From: Mogibacterium sp.
GTDB taxonomy: Bacteria > Bacillota > Clostridia > Peptostreptococcales > Anaerovoracaceae
Assembly (NCBI GenBank): GCA_017505405.1
Contig: JAFVPI010000078.1
Coordinates: forward strand, 1-33,081
Reading direction: 5' to 3'
Length of the DNA: 33,081 nt
Part shown: one piece after another, positions 23,614 through 32,314 of the stretch
Layout: each line of letters starts with the position of its first letter
Numbering within the stretch: the first letter of the stretch is position 1
Notes under the pieces: model-generated
Database searches by the model: none
Told to the model about the DNA's origin: nothing
The model's input: the letters and a program-made list of their open reading frames with translations, nothing else
Translations under genes and position numbers: made by a program

Positions 23614-25203
23614 CTACTTTGACACCGCCTTAAAAAGGTTTTTATTGGCTGCATACAGCTTTTTGAACGTCTTGTAATACGGTTTATATTTGGCATGCCT
23701 TTTCATGTCCGGTCTGTAAGTTGCAGCTGCCGGAATGAACTGTTTGGTGCATTCGAGATCGGGTATAAGTCCGAGACCGACCGCAACAACTGCAGCGGCA
23801 CCGACAGCTCCCACATTCTGAGGAGAGTCGACCGTCTCTATGGTCCTTCCCGTTATATCTGCCAGCATCTGGCATGATACAGGTGCGAGTGCCCCGCCGC
23901 CGACAAATCTTATCGGATCGGAAGTCTTCATTCTTCTGCCCTGACACTCCAGCATCCACCTGAGGTGATAGAACACGCCTTCAAGGACGGCATGTATCAT
24001 CTCTGTCTTGCCGGTCTCAAGTCCTATGCCGAAAAACATTCCTGTCGCATTAGGGTCTTCAAAAGGACACCTGTTGCCGTGCAGCCACGGAGTGAATATA
24101 ACGCCGCCCGAGCCCGGCTCCACATCCTTTACAACATCATTAAGATATCCGAACAGACTCGTGTTTCTCTGCTCATAGTCTGACGGAATACCCTCTTTCT
24201 TTATGTAAACTCCTATCTCATCAAGCGCCAGATGGTCTCTCACCCACTCAAGGCATTTGCCCGCAGTCTCCATCTCAGCAAAGTAGTTGTACTTTCCTTC
24301 CTGTGCTCCGGTCACGGAGGCTATCATTGATGTGACATCGACTACCTGCCTTCTGGTCACGGTCGAGACCCAGCCTGATGTTCCGCTGTAGATATGCGTG
24401 TCACCGACTTCGACACTGCCGGCTCCGACTCCTATAAGCGATGCGTCACCGCCTCCTCCGAACACAGGCGTTCCGGCCTTAAGTCCAAGATCTGCAGCAG
24501 CCTTTTCAGTAAGTCCTCCGACTTTGTCTGTGGATCTTATGATCCTCGGCAGCAGTTCCATGTTGATCCCGAACATATCGCAAAGCTCTTCGCTCCAGCA
24601 TTTGCCATCGGGACGTGTATCATAGATGAGAGTCCCGAAAGCCGAATCCTCAGTCATGGTGAACTCACCGGTGCAGCGGCAGATAAGATAATCCTTTACA
24701 TCAAGCCACTTGTACGCGTCCCTGAACCTCGGCTCGTGAGCCTCCAGCCATTTGTATTTCCAGACCGGGTCCTTTACTGAGCTCGTTACGGCGCCTGTTA
24801 TCCTGAGGCTTGGTATCAGCTTGAAGACATTCGCGCCGGCGATCTGTATACCGTTTGCTATTCCCTTCTTAAGCTCCTCCTTAGCGCGCTGGTCCATGTA
24901 GCTCATCGGCCTGTGTATCGGTTCGCCGTTTTTATCTACTATAACAATGCCCTGCATCTGTGAGCAAAAGGATATCCCCTCGATCCGGTCAGGCGTGATG
25001 TCCACCTTATCAAACAGTTCCCTCGTGCTCGAGGCCATGCCGTTCCACCAGTCATCGCCATCCTGTTCGGCTCCGCCTCCTTCAAGGATATACAAAGGAT
25101 ATCCCGCAGATGTGGACTCCAGCAGACTGATCTTCTTATCCACCTCAAACAGGCAGGTTTTAACTCCGGTAGTACCGATATCATATGTCAGAATAAATGC
25201 CAT
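23614..25203 (-). CDS. FGGY-family carbohydrate kinase, xylulokinase-like, substrate unknown
   Basis: 529 residues from ATG at 25203. The longer frame from 25254 would overlap the phosphatase gene, whereas this start has GGGAG just upstream, lies 13 bp after that gene's stop and begins MAFILTYDIGTTGVK, the usual FGGY opening. Other landmarks are the SFCSQMQGIVIVD sugar-contact stretch, the catalytic Asp in GGGGDASLIGVGAG, and the GGGALAPVSCQMLADITGRT segment of the C-terminal lobe. It phosphorylates a sugar or polyol with ATP. It has MQG where xylulokinases have MHG, so the substrate may differ. It is longer than classical XylB. It lies between a SpoIIE-type sensor phosphatase and a membrane protein, an unusual context for a catabolic kinase, and may be part of a sugar-responsive circuit. 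Confidence 0.85.
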   Translation of the reverse strand: MAFILTYDIGTTGVKTCLFEVDKKISLLESTSAGYPLYILEGGGAEQDGDDWWNGMASSTRELFDKVDITPDRIEGISFCSQMQGIVIVDKNGEPIHRPMSYMDQRAKEELKKGIANGIQIAGANVFKLIPSLRITGAVTSSVKDPVWKYKWLEAHEPRFRDAYKWLDVKDYLICRCTGEFTMTEDSAFGTLIYDTRPDGKCWSEELCDMFGINMELLPRIIRSTDKVGGLTEKAAADLGLKAGTPVFGGGGDASLIGVGAGSVEVGDTHIYSGTSGWVSTVTRRQVVDVTSMIASVTGAQEGKYNYFAEMETAGKCLEWVRDHLALDEIGVYIKKEGIPSDYEQRNTSLFGYLNDVVKDVEPGSGGVIFTPWLHGNRCPFEDPNATGMFFGIGLETGKTEMIHAVLEGVFYHLRWMLECQGRRMKTSDPIRFVGGGALAPVSCQMLADITGRTIETVDSPQNVGAVGAAAVVAVGLGLIPDLECTKQFIPAAATYRPDMKRHAKYKPYYKTFKKLYAANKNLFKAVSK

Positions 25204-25216
25204 GTCCTCTCCCGTT

Positions 25217-28200
25217 CTACTTATCTGTTTCCGGTCCTGTATATTCCACCGCAAGCATGGTCAGGTCATCAAACTGCTCTGCGCCGCCAATAAACTCCGT
25301 GACCGCCTTGCGTACATTTCTCAGCAGCTCTTCGACCGGAGCATGCTTATCCGCGTTAAGCGCTTCAAGCATGCGCTCCGTTCCGAACATCTCAGTCTTT
25401 GTATTTTCAGCTTCAGGTACACCGTCGGTATATACGAAGAGCTTGTCTCCCGGCTTGAGCTGAAGCTCGTAATCTTTGTATGTCACTCCTTCCATGCCGC
25501 CGACAACAAATCCGTGATTATCCTTTATGAGCTCAAATTCTTCACCCAGATGACCTATCGCCGGATATTCGTGTCCTGCATTAGCCGCCACGACCTTTCC
25601 TGTTGAAAGCTCCAGTACACCCAGCCAGACTGTGACGAACATCTCCATCTGATTATTCTCACATATCTCCTTATTCACTTTTTCGAGCACCTCTGCAGGC
25701 GAGTTGTCTCCTGAAGCAAGTGACTTGATGAGCACCTTTGAATTCATCATGAACAGTGCAGCCGGCACGCCTTTTCCGCTTACATCCGCGATCACCATAC
25801 AAAGATGATCATCATCAATGAGGAAGAAGTCATAGAAATCGCCTCCGACCTCTCTGGCCGGTTCCATCAGGGCAAATAATTCGAACTCTTTGCGCTCCGG
25901 GAAAGGCGGGAATTCATGCGGGAGCACACCCGTCTGTATCTGATTTGCCATGCGCAGCTCACTGGTGACCCTGTCGCGTTCCGCCTTCTCGCGGTGCTTT
26001 ATTTCGATCTTTCTGAATTTATCACGGACATACAGATGCAGAAGCCCCAGGGAACCTCCTCCGAATAATGCCAGCGCAAGCGCGAAGAACCATGCCTGCT
26101 CATAGAAGGCCTTTTCCTTGATGATCGTGGTCTCCATGGTCTTGCTGCTTCTGCCCATCGCATCCTTTAGCTGCATATCGAATCTGTATGTTCCGCCCTG
26201 CAGGTTTGTATAGTACAGCGGTCCCAGTTCACTTCGTCTGACAGTCGACGGCTTTCTTTCGAAGCCCCTGAGCATGAACGATACCATCGGATCAGTCAGT
26301 GAGTAGTTGTAAACATGAGCATAAACAGCCAGTTTCTTTGTTGTTGCAGGTATGTGGAAATAGCCTTTCTCATCAGGATATATGAACTTGCTGTCGGCTT
26401 TTACGTATGGAACCGACATTTTAAGGTCTTCGATGTATTCCAGCGATTCCTCGATGTTTACCTTTGCCACTCCCGATCTACCCGAAATATAAAGGTCTCC
26501 GTTCTCCGTCAGGCAGTTATACGGATTGCTTGTTGCTATGCAAGGTATGCCGTTGGCCTGTCCATAGTGGACAGGGTCATCTGCCTTATTGTCCAGAAGG
26601 TCTTTGGCAGGCGTAACATAGATCCCGTCGCTGCTGAGTATCCACATATCTCCCTTGCTGTTCATGAACATGTCAAAGTTGTCAGGGTACGGGAATTTGC
26701 TTATCGTAGTAAGCTTGTACTTCTCTGTCATGTAGGCAAGCGAGTTTCCGGTTACTAACCAGAACACTTTATTCTTATCATCGTACTTTATACGCATTAT
26801 GACACCGGAAGTAAGGCCGTTTTCTTTTCCTATGTTCCTTATGCCCTCGCTGTTGATGATGTAAATGCCATCACCATTTGAGCCGAGGATCAGATCCCCG
26901 TTTGGCGCTTCGCAGACATTCAGTGTCTCATTGTTGAATATGCCGTCGTCCTTGTCATATGCAGAAATGACGCTATCGTCCTTTATGATATTGAGTCCGC
27001 CCGTTAATGCAACGAGGATCCTGCCGTCCCTTGTTTCATATACACATCGGATACGGTCTGACATGAGCCCGTCTGAATCGTCAAATACCGTGAGTTCTCC
27101 ATGGTCATAGCGCAGAAGTCCCAGCGATTTCCATGTGGATATCCAGAGACGGTCCTTGCTGTCACGTATCACAGAGCGGATGCGGATACCGTCAAGCAGG
27201 TCAAGCAGGTCAGAAGAGTTCTGTTCATCAGTCAGCGGACCTCCGTCTGCTGCCTTTACTGAAGTCAGCGGTATGGAGTCTACCACTCCGTTTTCATCTG
27301 TTACAATCAGTCCGCTGTCCGAACCCATGTAGAGATTTCCATCCAGCACGCAGGTGGTATTTATGACATTATTGCGGATACCGTAACGCGCAAAGATATC
27401 CGTGAACCTGTTTGCCACCAGTTTCATTACGCCCTGGCGTGATGATGTGAACCAAAGATTGCCTTCATAGTCCATCATCACGTGGTCAACAGAATTGTTA
27501 AGAGGCAGATGGTGCAGAGAGTGGAACCCGTCTTCAGCGATCACACCTGCACCGTAACGTGTGCAGACCCAGATATAGTCGCCTATCTGGTTTAAATCAA
27601 ACACACTGACAAGCGGGGAGATATCTATGCTTTCCGCAGTATTGAAACCGCTTTGCAGGTTTACGTGAAAGACCCCTTCATCCTCGGTTCCGTAATATAT
27701 CCATCCCGGTTTTTTCCGGTCCGGATATACACAGGTTATAGGGTGCATAGTCTCATCTATCTCGTAATAGTTTACAAGGTGTCCGTCACGCAGAATGAAT
27801 ACATTGCCATCATGTGTAGTGCCGTATATTAGTCCGTTATCGCCGGAGACCATGCTCTCAACATACACATCACTGATTCTTTCGTCTTTCAGGGATGTCA
27901 TCTCAAGATCCGGATCGAACATATGGATGCCCGCCGTGGTCCCGACATAAATGCGTCCCGAATCGTCCCCTTCGATCTCGACTACCTTGGAAGCTCCAAG
28001 CCCGTCCTTCTCGTCCCAGAAGCGGAACTCACCTTTCTCCATAACAGCCACACCGTTATCATTGGTGCCTATCCAGAGCCTGTTCTTATTGTCGACATAC
28101 AGGCTTGATATGCTGTTGACTCCTTCAGTTGAATCCAGACGCTCAAATGTATTGCCATCGTACCGCACAAGGCCCGCATAGCAGCCGATCCAGATAAAGC

Positions 28201-28432
28201 CCTCCTCAGTCTGAACGATATCATTTGCTTCCGCTGTAGGCAGCCCGTTGGTGTTGTCGTATACAACAGCAGAATAATTATCGTTGCTCCTGACAGGGTC
28301 AACTGACGGTTCTGTCGCATCAGCATCAACGGCCAGAGCCATCTGTGCCATAAGAAGCAATGCAAGGATCAGGCTCACTAAAAGCCCTGAGATACATGCT
28401 TTTTTATTTTTCCGTTTATGTTCCAGACTCAT
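25217..28432 (-). CDS. Beta-propeller sensor with SpoIIE/PP2C phosphatase output
   Basis: 1071 residues from ATG at 28432, chosen because AAGGGA lies about 9 bases upstream and the N-terminus then begins MSLEHKRK before one hydrophobic signal or anchor segment. An in-frame ATG at 28501 is possible. The extracellular part (about 30-690) contains repeated propeller blades of the two-component-regulator type (ETRDGRILVALTGGLN, SKDRLWISTWKSLGLL, PNGDLILGSNGDGIYI), then a Y_Y_Y-like beta-sandwich near residues 690-770. One membrane helix follows near 779-803 and a short coiled coil. The C-terminal 235 residues are a SpoIIE phosphatase: GGDFYDFF near 861, ADVSGKG near 880, TDGVPEAEN near 1000, and DDLTML near 1052, all with their metal-binding Asp residues. 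It would sense an outside ligand and dephosphorylate a Ser/Thr-phosphorylated partner. Histidine kinase output is more common on such propellers. Confidence 0.9.
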   Translation of the reverse strand: MSLEHKRKNKKACISGLLVSLILALLLMAQMALAVDADATEPSVDPVRSNDNYSAVVYDNTNGLPTAEANDIVQTEEGFIWIGCYAGLVRYDGNTFERLDSTEGVNSISSLYVDNKNRLWIGTNDNGVAVMEKGEFRFWDEKDGLGASKVVEIEGDDSGRIYVGTTAGIHMFDPDLEMTSLKDERISDVYVESMVSGDNGLIYGTTHDGNVFILRDGHLVNYYEIDETMHPITCVYPDRKKPGWIYYGTEDEGVFHVNLQSGFNTAESIDISPLVSVFDLNQIGDYIWVCTRYGAGVIAEDGFHSLHHLPLNNSVDHVMMDYEGNLWFTSSRQGVMKLVANRFTDIFARYGIRNNVINTTCVLDGNLYMGSDSGLIVTDENGVVDSIPLTSVKAADGGPLTDEQNSSDLLDLLDGIRIRSVIRDSKDRLWISTWKSLGLLRYDHGELTVFDDSDGLMSDRIRCVYETRDGRILVALTGGLNIIKDDSVISAYDKDDGIFNNETLNVCEAPNGDLILGSNGDGIYIINSEGIRNIGKENGLTSGVIMRIKYDDKNKVFWLVTGNSLAYMTEKYKLTTISKFPYPDNFDMFMNSKGDMWILSSDGIYVTPAKDLLDNKADDPVHYGQANGIPCIATSNPYNCLTENGDLYISGRSGVAKVNIEESLEYIEDLKMSVPYVKADSKFIYPDEKGYFHIPATTKKLAVYAHVYNYSLTDPMVSFMLRGFERKPSTVRRSELGPLYYTNLQGGTYRFDMQLKDAMGRSSKTMETTIIKEKAFYEQAWFFALALALFGGGSLGLLHLYVRDKFRKIEIKHREKAERDRVTSELRMANQIQTGVLPHEFPPFPERKEFELFALMEPAREVGGDFYDFFLIDDDHLCMVIADVSGKGVPAALFMMNSKVLIKSLASGDNSPAEVLEKVNKEICENNQMEMFVTVWLGVLELSTGKVVAANAGHEYPAIGHLGEEFELIKDNHGFVVGGMEGVTYKDYELQLKPGDKLFVYTDGVPEAENTKTEMFGTERMLEALNADKHAPVEELLRNVRKAVTEFIGGAEQFDDLTMLAVEYTGPETDK

Positions 28433-28506
28433 TAAAGTTCTTCCCTTTTCAGTCATTGTATCAGGCAGGTATGGGACCTGTTGTCTGCACTGCCTATACA
28501 TAGTTT

Positions 28507-28512
28507 ATTATA
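28507..28512 (-). promoter_or_regulatory. Possible -10 box of the SpoIIE sensor operon
   Basis: A consensus TATAAT on the minus strand lies directly after the terminator of the MATE gene and about 75 bases before the chosen start at 28432. No good -35 box is visible at 17 bases, so the promoter may need an activator. The leader also has a short CAGGT...ACCTG inverted repeat (28466-28480). Confidence 0.4.
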
Positions 28513-28514
28513 CT

Positions 28515-28543
28515 AAAAAAAGCCACCGCAGTATAGCGGAGGC
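28515..28543 (-). terminator. Rho-independent terminator of the MATE exporter gene
   Basis: In the minus-strand RNA the stem GCC-T-CCGC pairs with GCGG-T-GGC around the 6-base loop TATACT and is followed by seven T residues. It lies about 40 bases after the MATE stop at 28585. Confidence 0.88.
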
Positions 28544-28584
28544 ATGATCCGGGCCGTACTTATTATCGCTGTCTTTTGCCGGTC

Positions 28585-29979
28585 CTACTCTCCGGGACTT
28601 AACTCCTCCAGTCTTCTGAAGCTCAGGAGCACCATAGAAACAGACATGATGAAAGCCATGGTATCCGCTATAGGACTGGCGGCCAGCACGCCGTTTATCC
28701 CCATGAACTTCGGGAGTATAAGCAGAAGCGGGATCAGAAACAGCCCCTGTCTTGACAGTGATACCAGCAGGCCCTGCCTGTGGTTGCCGGTCGCCGAAAA
28801 ATAGTTGATCGTCACAGGCTGTATATTCTGGAAGAACACCAGCAACATATAAATCTTAAGATATTTTTCCGCAAACTCATAATACAGTTCGGATCCGGTT
28901 CCGAATATTGAAATTATCTGTCTCGGACAGGTCTGGAGAGCTATGAAGAACAGGACCCCGACAGTAAAAGCCGCACCGAATGCTCTCCAGTAGGTTCCTT
29001 TCACCCGTTCATATTTTTTTGCGCCCAGATTGAAGCCCCATATAGGCTGGCATCCCTGCGCAAGTCCCACTGCGAAAGACACCATGATCATGTTGGTCTT
29101 CTGAGCGATCCCTGCCACCGCCAGCGGTATATCCGGTCCGTAAACTGAAGCTGCGCCGTAAGATGACAGCACATTATTGAGCACAATAGCTGTGCACATC
29201 ATCAGCATGTGGTTGCAGAAATTAGGAATGCCTGCAGACATGCTTTTTTTCAGATGCGGAAGGCTTACTCTCATCTCATCGACTCTGATGCCGAAAGCCC
29301 TGAACCTCGGCAGATACAGCACTGCAAGGAGGCAGCTGAAGATCTGAGAGATCGCAGTCGCAGCAGCCGCTCCCACAAGCCCCATGCCCAAAGGGAACAT
29401 GAACAGCCAGTCGAGGAACACATTCAGCACGGCGCCCGAAACGGTGCATATCATGGAATAGGAAGGACTGCCGTCCGCTCTTATGATAGTAGAAGCTGTA
29501 TGCGAAAACATATGGAACGGAAGCCCCAGGGTCGTGATGGACAGGTATGATACCGCGTAGTCATATACCAAACCGTCCGGATCAGCTCCGCATATTGTAA
29601 CTACCCTGAACCTTAACAGAAAAACAAGTATACCTGTGACCAGACCGGCGATGATGACTCCGGTCAGTCCTGTATGCACATATTTTTTCGCTTCATCGAG
29701 TTCGTCCGCTCCCTGGCTTATGCTGAAATTTGCAGCTGTTCCTATTCCGAAAAGCATGCTGAGTCCCGTCGTAAGCGTTACAGTCGGAAAGACAACATTG
29801 GTTGCGGCATTTCCGAGCATGCCAACCACGTGACCAATGAATATCTGGTCTGTAACATTATAGGCAGCTCCGATCAGCATGCTTATGATAGCCGGAATCG
29901 AAAATCTGGCTATCAGAGGTGCGAGCGGAGCATTGCCCAGCGGATTGTCTGCAGCATGTGCGTAATTGCCCTTCATCAT
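28585..29979 (-). CDS. MATE-family multidrug/metabolite exporter
   Basis: 464 residues with about twelve membrane helices, the usual form of Firmicutes MATE efflux proteins. The opening PLGNAPLAPLIARFSIPAI and the following AAYNVTDQIFIGHVVG are the family hallmark. The second half repeats the pattern (SAGIPNFCNHMLMMC, then FAVGLAQGCQPIWGFNLGAK). It likely exports a cationic compound using a Na+ or H+ gradient; the substrate cannot be told. The first ATG pair is preceded by no visible ribosome binding site, and a TATTAT box ends only 6 bases upstream, so the mRNA may be leaderless. It is flanked by terminators on both sides (30009-30041 and 28515-28543) and so is probably transcribed alone. 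It has no HATPase tail, unlike the protein at 21172. Confidence 0.9.
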   Translation of the reverse strand: MMKGNYAHAADNPLGNAPLAPLIARFSIPAIISMLIGAAYNVTDQIFIGHVVGMLGNAATNVVFPTVTLTTGLSMLFGIGTAANFSISQGADELDEAKKYVHTGLTGVIIAGLVTGILVFLLRFRVVTICGADPDGLVYDYAVSYLSITTLGLPFHMFSHTASTIIRADGSPSYSMICTVSGAVLNVFLDWLFMFPLGMGLVGAAAATAISQIFSCLLAVLYLPRFRAFGIRVDEMRVSLPHLKKSMSAGIPNFCNHMLMMCTAIVLNNVLSSYGAASVYGPDIPLAVAGIAQKTNMIMVSFAVGLAQGCQPIWGFNLGAKKYERVKGTYWRAFGAAFTVGVLFFIALQTCPRQIISIFGTGSELYYEFAEKYLKIYMLLVFFQNIQPVTINYFSATGNHRQGLLVSLSRQGLFLIPLLLILPKFMGINGVLAASPIADTMAFIMSVSMVLLSFRRLEELSPGE

Positions 29980-30008
29980 AGTTTAATAATACCACAAACG
30001 GAGAAAAC

Positions 30009-30041
30009 AAAAAAAGGAGCATATGCTTCCGCTTATGCTCC
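30009..30041 (-). terminator. Rho-independent terminator of the GPH symporter gene
   Basis: In the minus-strand RNA GGAGCATA pairs with TATGCTCC, with a short inner helix, followed by seven T residues. It lies about 22 bases after the symporter stop at 30063 and immediately before the MATE gene. Confidence 0.88.
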
Positions 30042-30062
30042 CGGCGTGTTTCTGTTCTGTAT

Positions 30063-31421
30063 CTACTCCTCGCCCTTTATCTCTCTTATCCTTGCAAGAA
30101 TCATCTTCTCGTTGTACAGGAAGAAGAGACATGCTCCGGTCACGCAGGTGACAAATGCAACAGCCGCAGTTGCCCTGTAGCTTCCCGGCGTACCCGAGAC
30201 AGTGATGGATGTGAATACTACCATCGCAAGAGCCTGGCCCATCTTGAATGCGAATGTGCGGGCAGCAAAGAACATGCCGCTTCTGTCCTCGCCTGTCTCA
30301 AGACGGCTGAGTTCGGCCACGTCAGCGACACAGGCCTGCGGCAGGATCCCGAGGATAGCCATTGGAACGGATGCACAGACTGCTACGATAAATCCCCAGT
30401 ACAGTCCCTTTCCGCAGAGGAATGTGATGAGGAAGACCAGCGCGTAGCCAAAGAACCCCGTGATGATCATTTTCTTCTTTCCGATCTTTGGAGCCAGCTT
30501 GTTGACTACAGGGTACTGGCAAACGCTGAGGAAAGTCATTGTTGCAGTCAGCACAAAGGTCCATGTATCCTCTATTCCCATGAGTTTGGTCTCATAAAAT
30601 GCAAGGCCTGTCTGGAAGAGCGTAAGAGCAAAGAAGTAAATCACATCGCTGTATACGAAGCGTCTGAACTGTCTGTTCTGGAATGTCTTGAGGAGAGATG
30701 AAAACGCCTTTGTTTCGCTTGGCTTTGCCTCAAGATAGTCGCGCTCCTTGATATACAGGGACGGTACCAGCATGGCTATGCATGCGAGAGTCGCCATGAT
30801 GGCAACAGCCATCCTTACTGAGCCTTCCAGCCCGAACGCTCCCTGAAGAGCTCCGGCTACATTAGGCAGCATGAACGAGATAGACTGACCTGCTATGAAC
30901 GTGAACGAGATGTATGTCGATACATTTATGCGGTGCTCCTGCGTATCTCCAAGCTCAGCGATCAGCGCGTTGTATGGCGTGCAGAAAATCGTCATGAACA
31001 GGTAGAACGTTATAAGCAGCGCAAAGAGTATCACGTCGTTTATGACTATGCTGCCTGTCTGCGGCAGTGTGAAAAGCCCTATGGTTATGAGTGCGAACGG
31101 TATAGCTATGGTGCGCATAAAAGGTATGCGGCGTCCGCCTTTATATTTGGCGCGGTCTGACCATCCTGCGATAAGAGGATCTGTGATGGCATCAAATATA
31201 CGGCCGACGGCAAGCACCAGGCCGAACAGAGTCAGCTTGAATACGATCGGGTGCTGGGTTATTCCAGAAGCAAAGATTCCCGTGAGCGGATTCTGTGCAT
31301 CAGGCGTGCCGGTATAATAATATACCATCCAGTTTGCGACTATTCCCGAAAGCAAACTCCATCCGAACTGTCCGACAGCAAATATCCACAGCAGTTTGTT
31401 GGTGATAGGTTTTTTATGCAT
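30063..31421 (-). CDS. GPH-family glycoside-pentoside-hexuronide:cation symporter (MelB-like)
   Basis: 452 residues from ATG at 31421, chosen because GGAG lies 7 bases upstream; the longer frame from 31478 has no site. Twelve membrane helices. The first half carries the GPH signature GRIFDAITDPLIAGWSDR followed by the basic GGRRIPFMR loop, both typical of MelB and XynB-like sugar symporters. The next landmark is the CTPYNALIAELGDTQEHR stretch between helices 4 and 5, where Asp and Arg residues matter for cation coupling. It imports a sugar or glycoside with Na+ or H+. Its substrate is unknown. It has its own promoter and a palindromic site in the leader, and a terminator after it, so it appears to be separately controlled. 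Confidence 0.9.
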   Translation of the reverse strand: MHKKPITNKLLWIFAVGQFGWSLLSGIVANWMVYYYTGTPDAQNPLTGIFASGITQHPIVFKLTLFGLVLAVGRIFDAITDPLIAGWSDRAKYKGGRRIPFMRTIAIPFALITIGLFTLPQTGSIVINDVILFALLITFYLFMTIFCTPYNALIAELGDTQEHRINVSTYISFTFIAGQSISFMLPNVAGALQGAFGLEGSVRMAVAIMATLACIAMLVPSLYIKERDYLEAKPSETKAFSSLLKTFQNRQFRRFVYSDVIYFFALTLFQTGLAFYETKLMGIEDTWTFVLTATMTFLSVCQYPVVNKLAPKIGKKKMIITGFFGYALVFLITFLCGKGLYWGFIVAVCASVPMAILGILPQACVADVAELSRLETGEDRSGMFFAARTFAFKMGQALAMVVFTSITVSGTPGSYRATAAVAFVTCVTGACLFFLYNEKMILARIREIKGEE

Positions 31422-31482
31422 AATTATTCTCCGGTAGTGATAGAAAACTCTTAAGTATGATCTTACAAAAAACAGCAAGAGA

Positions 31483-31498
31483 ACAGTTTGTCAACTGT
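31483..31498. promoter_or_regulatory. Palindromic operator-like site upstream of the GPH symporter
   Basis: ACAGTT-TGTC-AACTGT is a perfect 6+6 inverted repeat in the predicted 5' leader. It is placed where a repressor could block transcription from the promoter at 31519-31547. It does not match the CGAAAACG operators of the LacI locus, so a different regulator is implied. Confidence 0.5.
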
Positions 31499-31518
31499 CC
31501 CTGCCCTTTTCCCGGTAC

Positions 31519-31547
31519 ATTGTAGCATGCGGGCAATATATAATAAA
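31519..31547 (-). promoter_or_regulatory. Sigma-A promoter of the GPH symporter gene
   Basis: TACAAT (31519-31524) is a near-consensus -10 box on the minus strand, with TTTATT (31542-31547) at a 17-base spacing as a weak -35. The predicted leader is about 90 bases and contains the palindrome at 31483-31498. Confidence 0.5.
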
Positions 31548-31570
31548 ACTCTTTTTTATCGGATAGTTTC

Positions 31571-32287
31571 CTATTTTTGAATCTCTTTCAGCGGCGCACC
31601 TGCAAAACTTACTGCCGCTCTGGCGAGAACTACTGTCGGATCAACGGTCGGAAGCGCAGTCTTTCCGATAAGATCAAAAGCCACAGGCAGCTCAGTGCAG
31701 CCTAGTATCAGGATCTCAGCTCCTTTCTCCTGCATTTCAGCGATGATCCCATCTATATCCAGATCCGAAAAATCCATGATGCCTGCCTTGACGTGGTCAT
31801 AGATAAGGCTCATGATAAGTTTCTGCTTTTCCGCAGAAGGATAAACAGGTTCTATTCCGGCTTCTTTAAGCGCGTCACCATAGACGCCGCTCTGGCATGT
31901 GCCGTCTGTCGCCAGTACACCCGCCTTCTTCACACCCATACTGAGCAGGAGCTGAGCAGTCAGCCGTGGCATATGAAGGACAGGTATACTTATGTCTTCG
32001 CATATGCTGTCATAGAAGTAATGTGCGGTATTGCATGCCATCATGAGAACATCTGCCCCGGCTGTCTCAAGGCGTTTTGCGCTCTTTTTCATCTCCGGCT
32101 GCGGATCGTCTCCCCCGTGCAGTATCGCGGCAGTCCTGTCCGCGATCCTCGTATTGCAGTCTATAAGCACAGGAATATTGTCCTGGTCGCATGAGGCAAC
32201 AGTATTATTCAATATCTTTTCAGCCAGATCATAAGTGGCCAGAGGTCCCATGCCGCCGATTATCCCTATAGTTTTATAATTGTTCAT
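31571..32287 (-). CDS. Aspartate/glutamate racemase family protein
   Basis: 238 residues, standard for the family. The N-terminus TIGIIGGMGPLATYD is the classical opening of the aspartate racemase branch. The two catalytic cysteines are present: Cys85 in MMACNTAHYF and Cys197 in ILGCTELPVAF, forming the two-base cofactor-free active site. It would interconvert L- and D-aspartate, or act on a related amino or hydroxy acid, in the cytoplasm. D-amino acids may serve the cell wall or signalling. The start follows AAAGGGA. It lies 27 bp downstream of the TauE/SafE gene and is probably cotranscribed with it. A substrate other than aspartate (for example a hydantoin or arylmalonate) is possible in this superfamily, but the GGMGPLAT opening favours aspartate or glutamate. 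Confidence 0.9.
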   Translation of the reverse strand: MNNYKTIGIIGGMGPLATYDLAEKILNNTVASCDQDNIPVLIDCNTRIADRTAAILHGGDDPQPEMKKSAKRLETAGADVLMMACNTAHYFYDSICEDISIPVLHMPRLTAQLLLSMGVKKAGVLATDGTCQSGVYGDALKEAGIEPVYPSAEKQKLIMSLIYDHVKAGIMDFSDLDIDGIIAEMQEKGAEILILGCTELPVAFDLIGKTALPTVDPTVVLARAAVSFAGAPLKEIQK

Positions 32288-32314
32288 TTCAAATCCCTTT
32301 TGTGTGATATCCGG

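Noticed and set aside
24947-25606. Plus-strand open frame of 219 codons across the kinase/phosphatase junction
   Set aside because: Antisense shadow. The phosphatase motifs read well on the minus strand, and this frame has no ribosome binding site or recognisable domain.
25217-28432. Repeated stretches of the sensor gene as a DNA repeat array or CRISPR
   Set aside because: These are degenerate protein-level propeller blades within one open frame, with no constant repeats or spacers.
31489-31494. TTGACA as a -35 box for the GPH symporter
   Set aside because: No -10 box lies 16-18 bases downstream; it is simply part of the palindrome ACAGTTGACAAACTGT.
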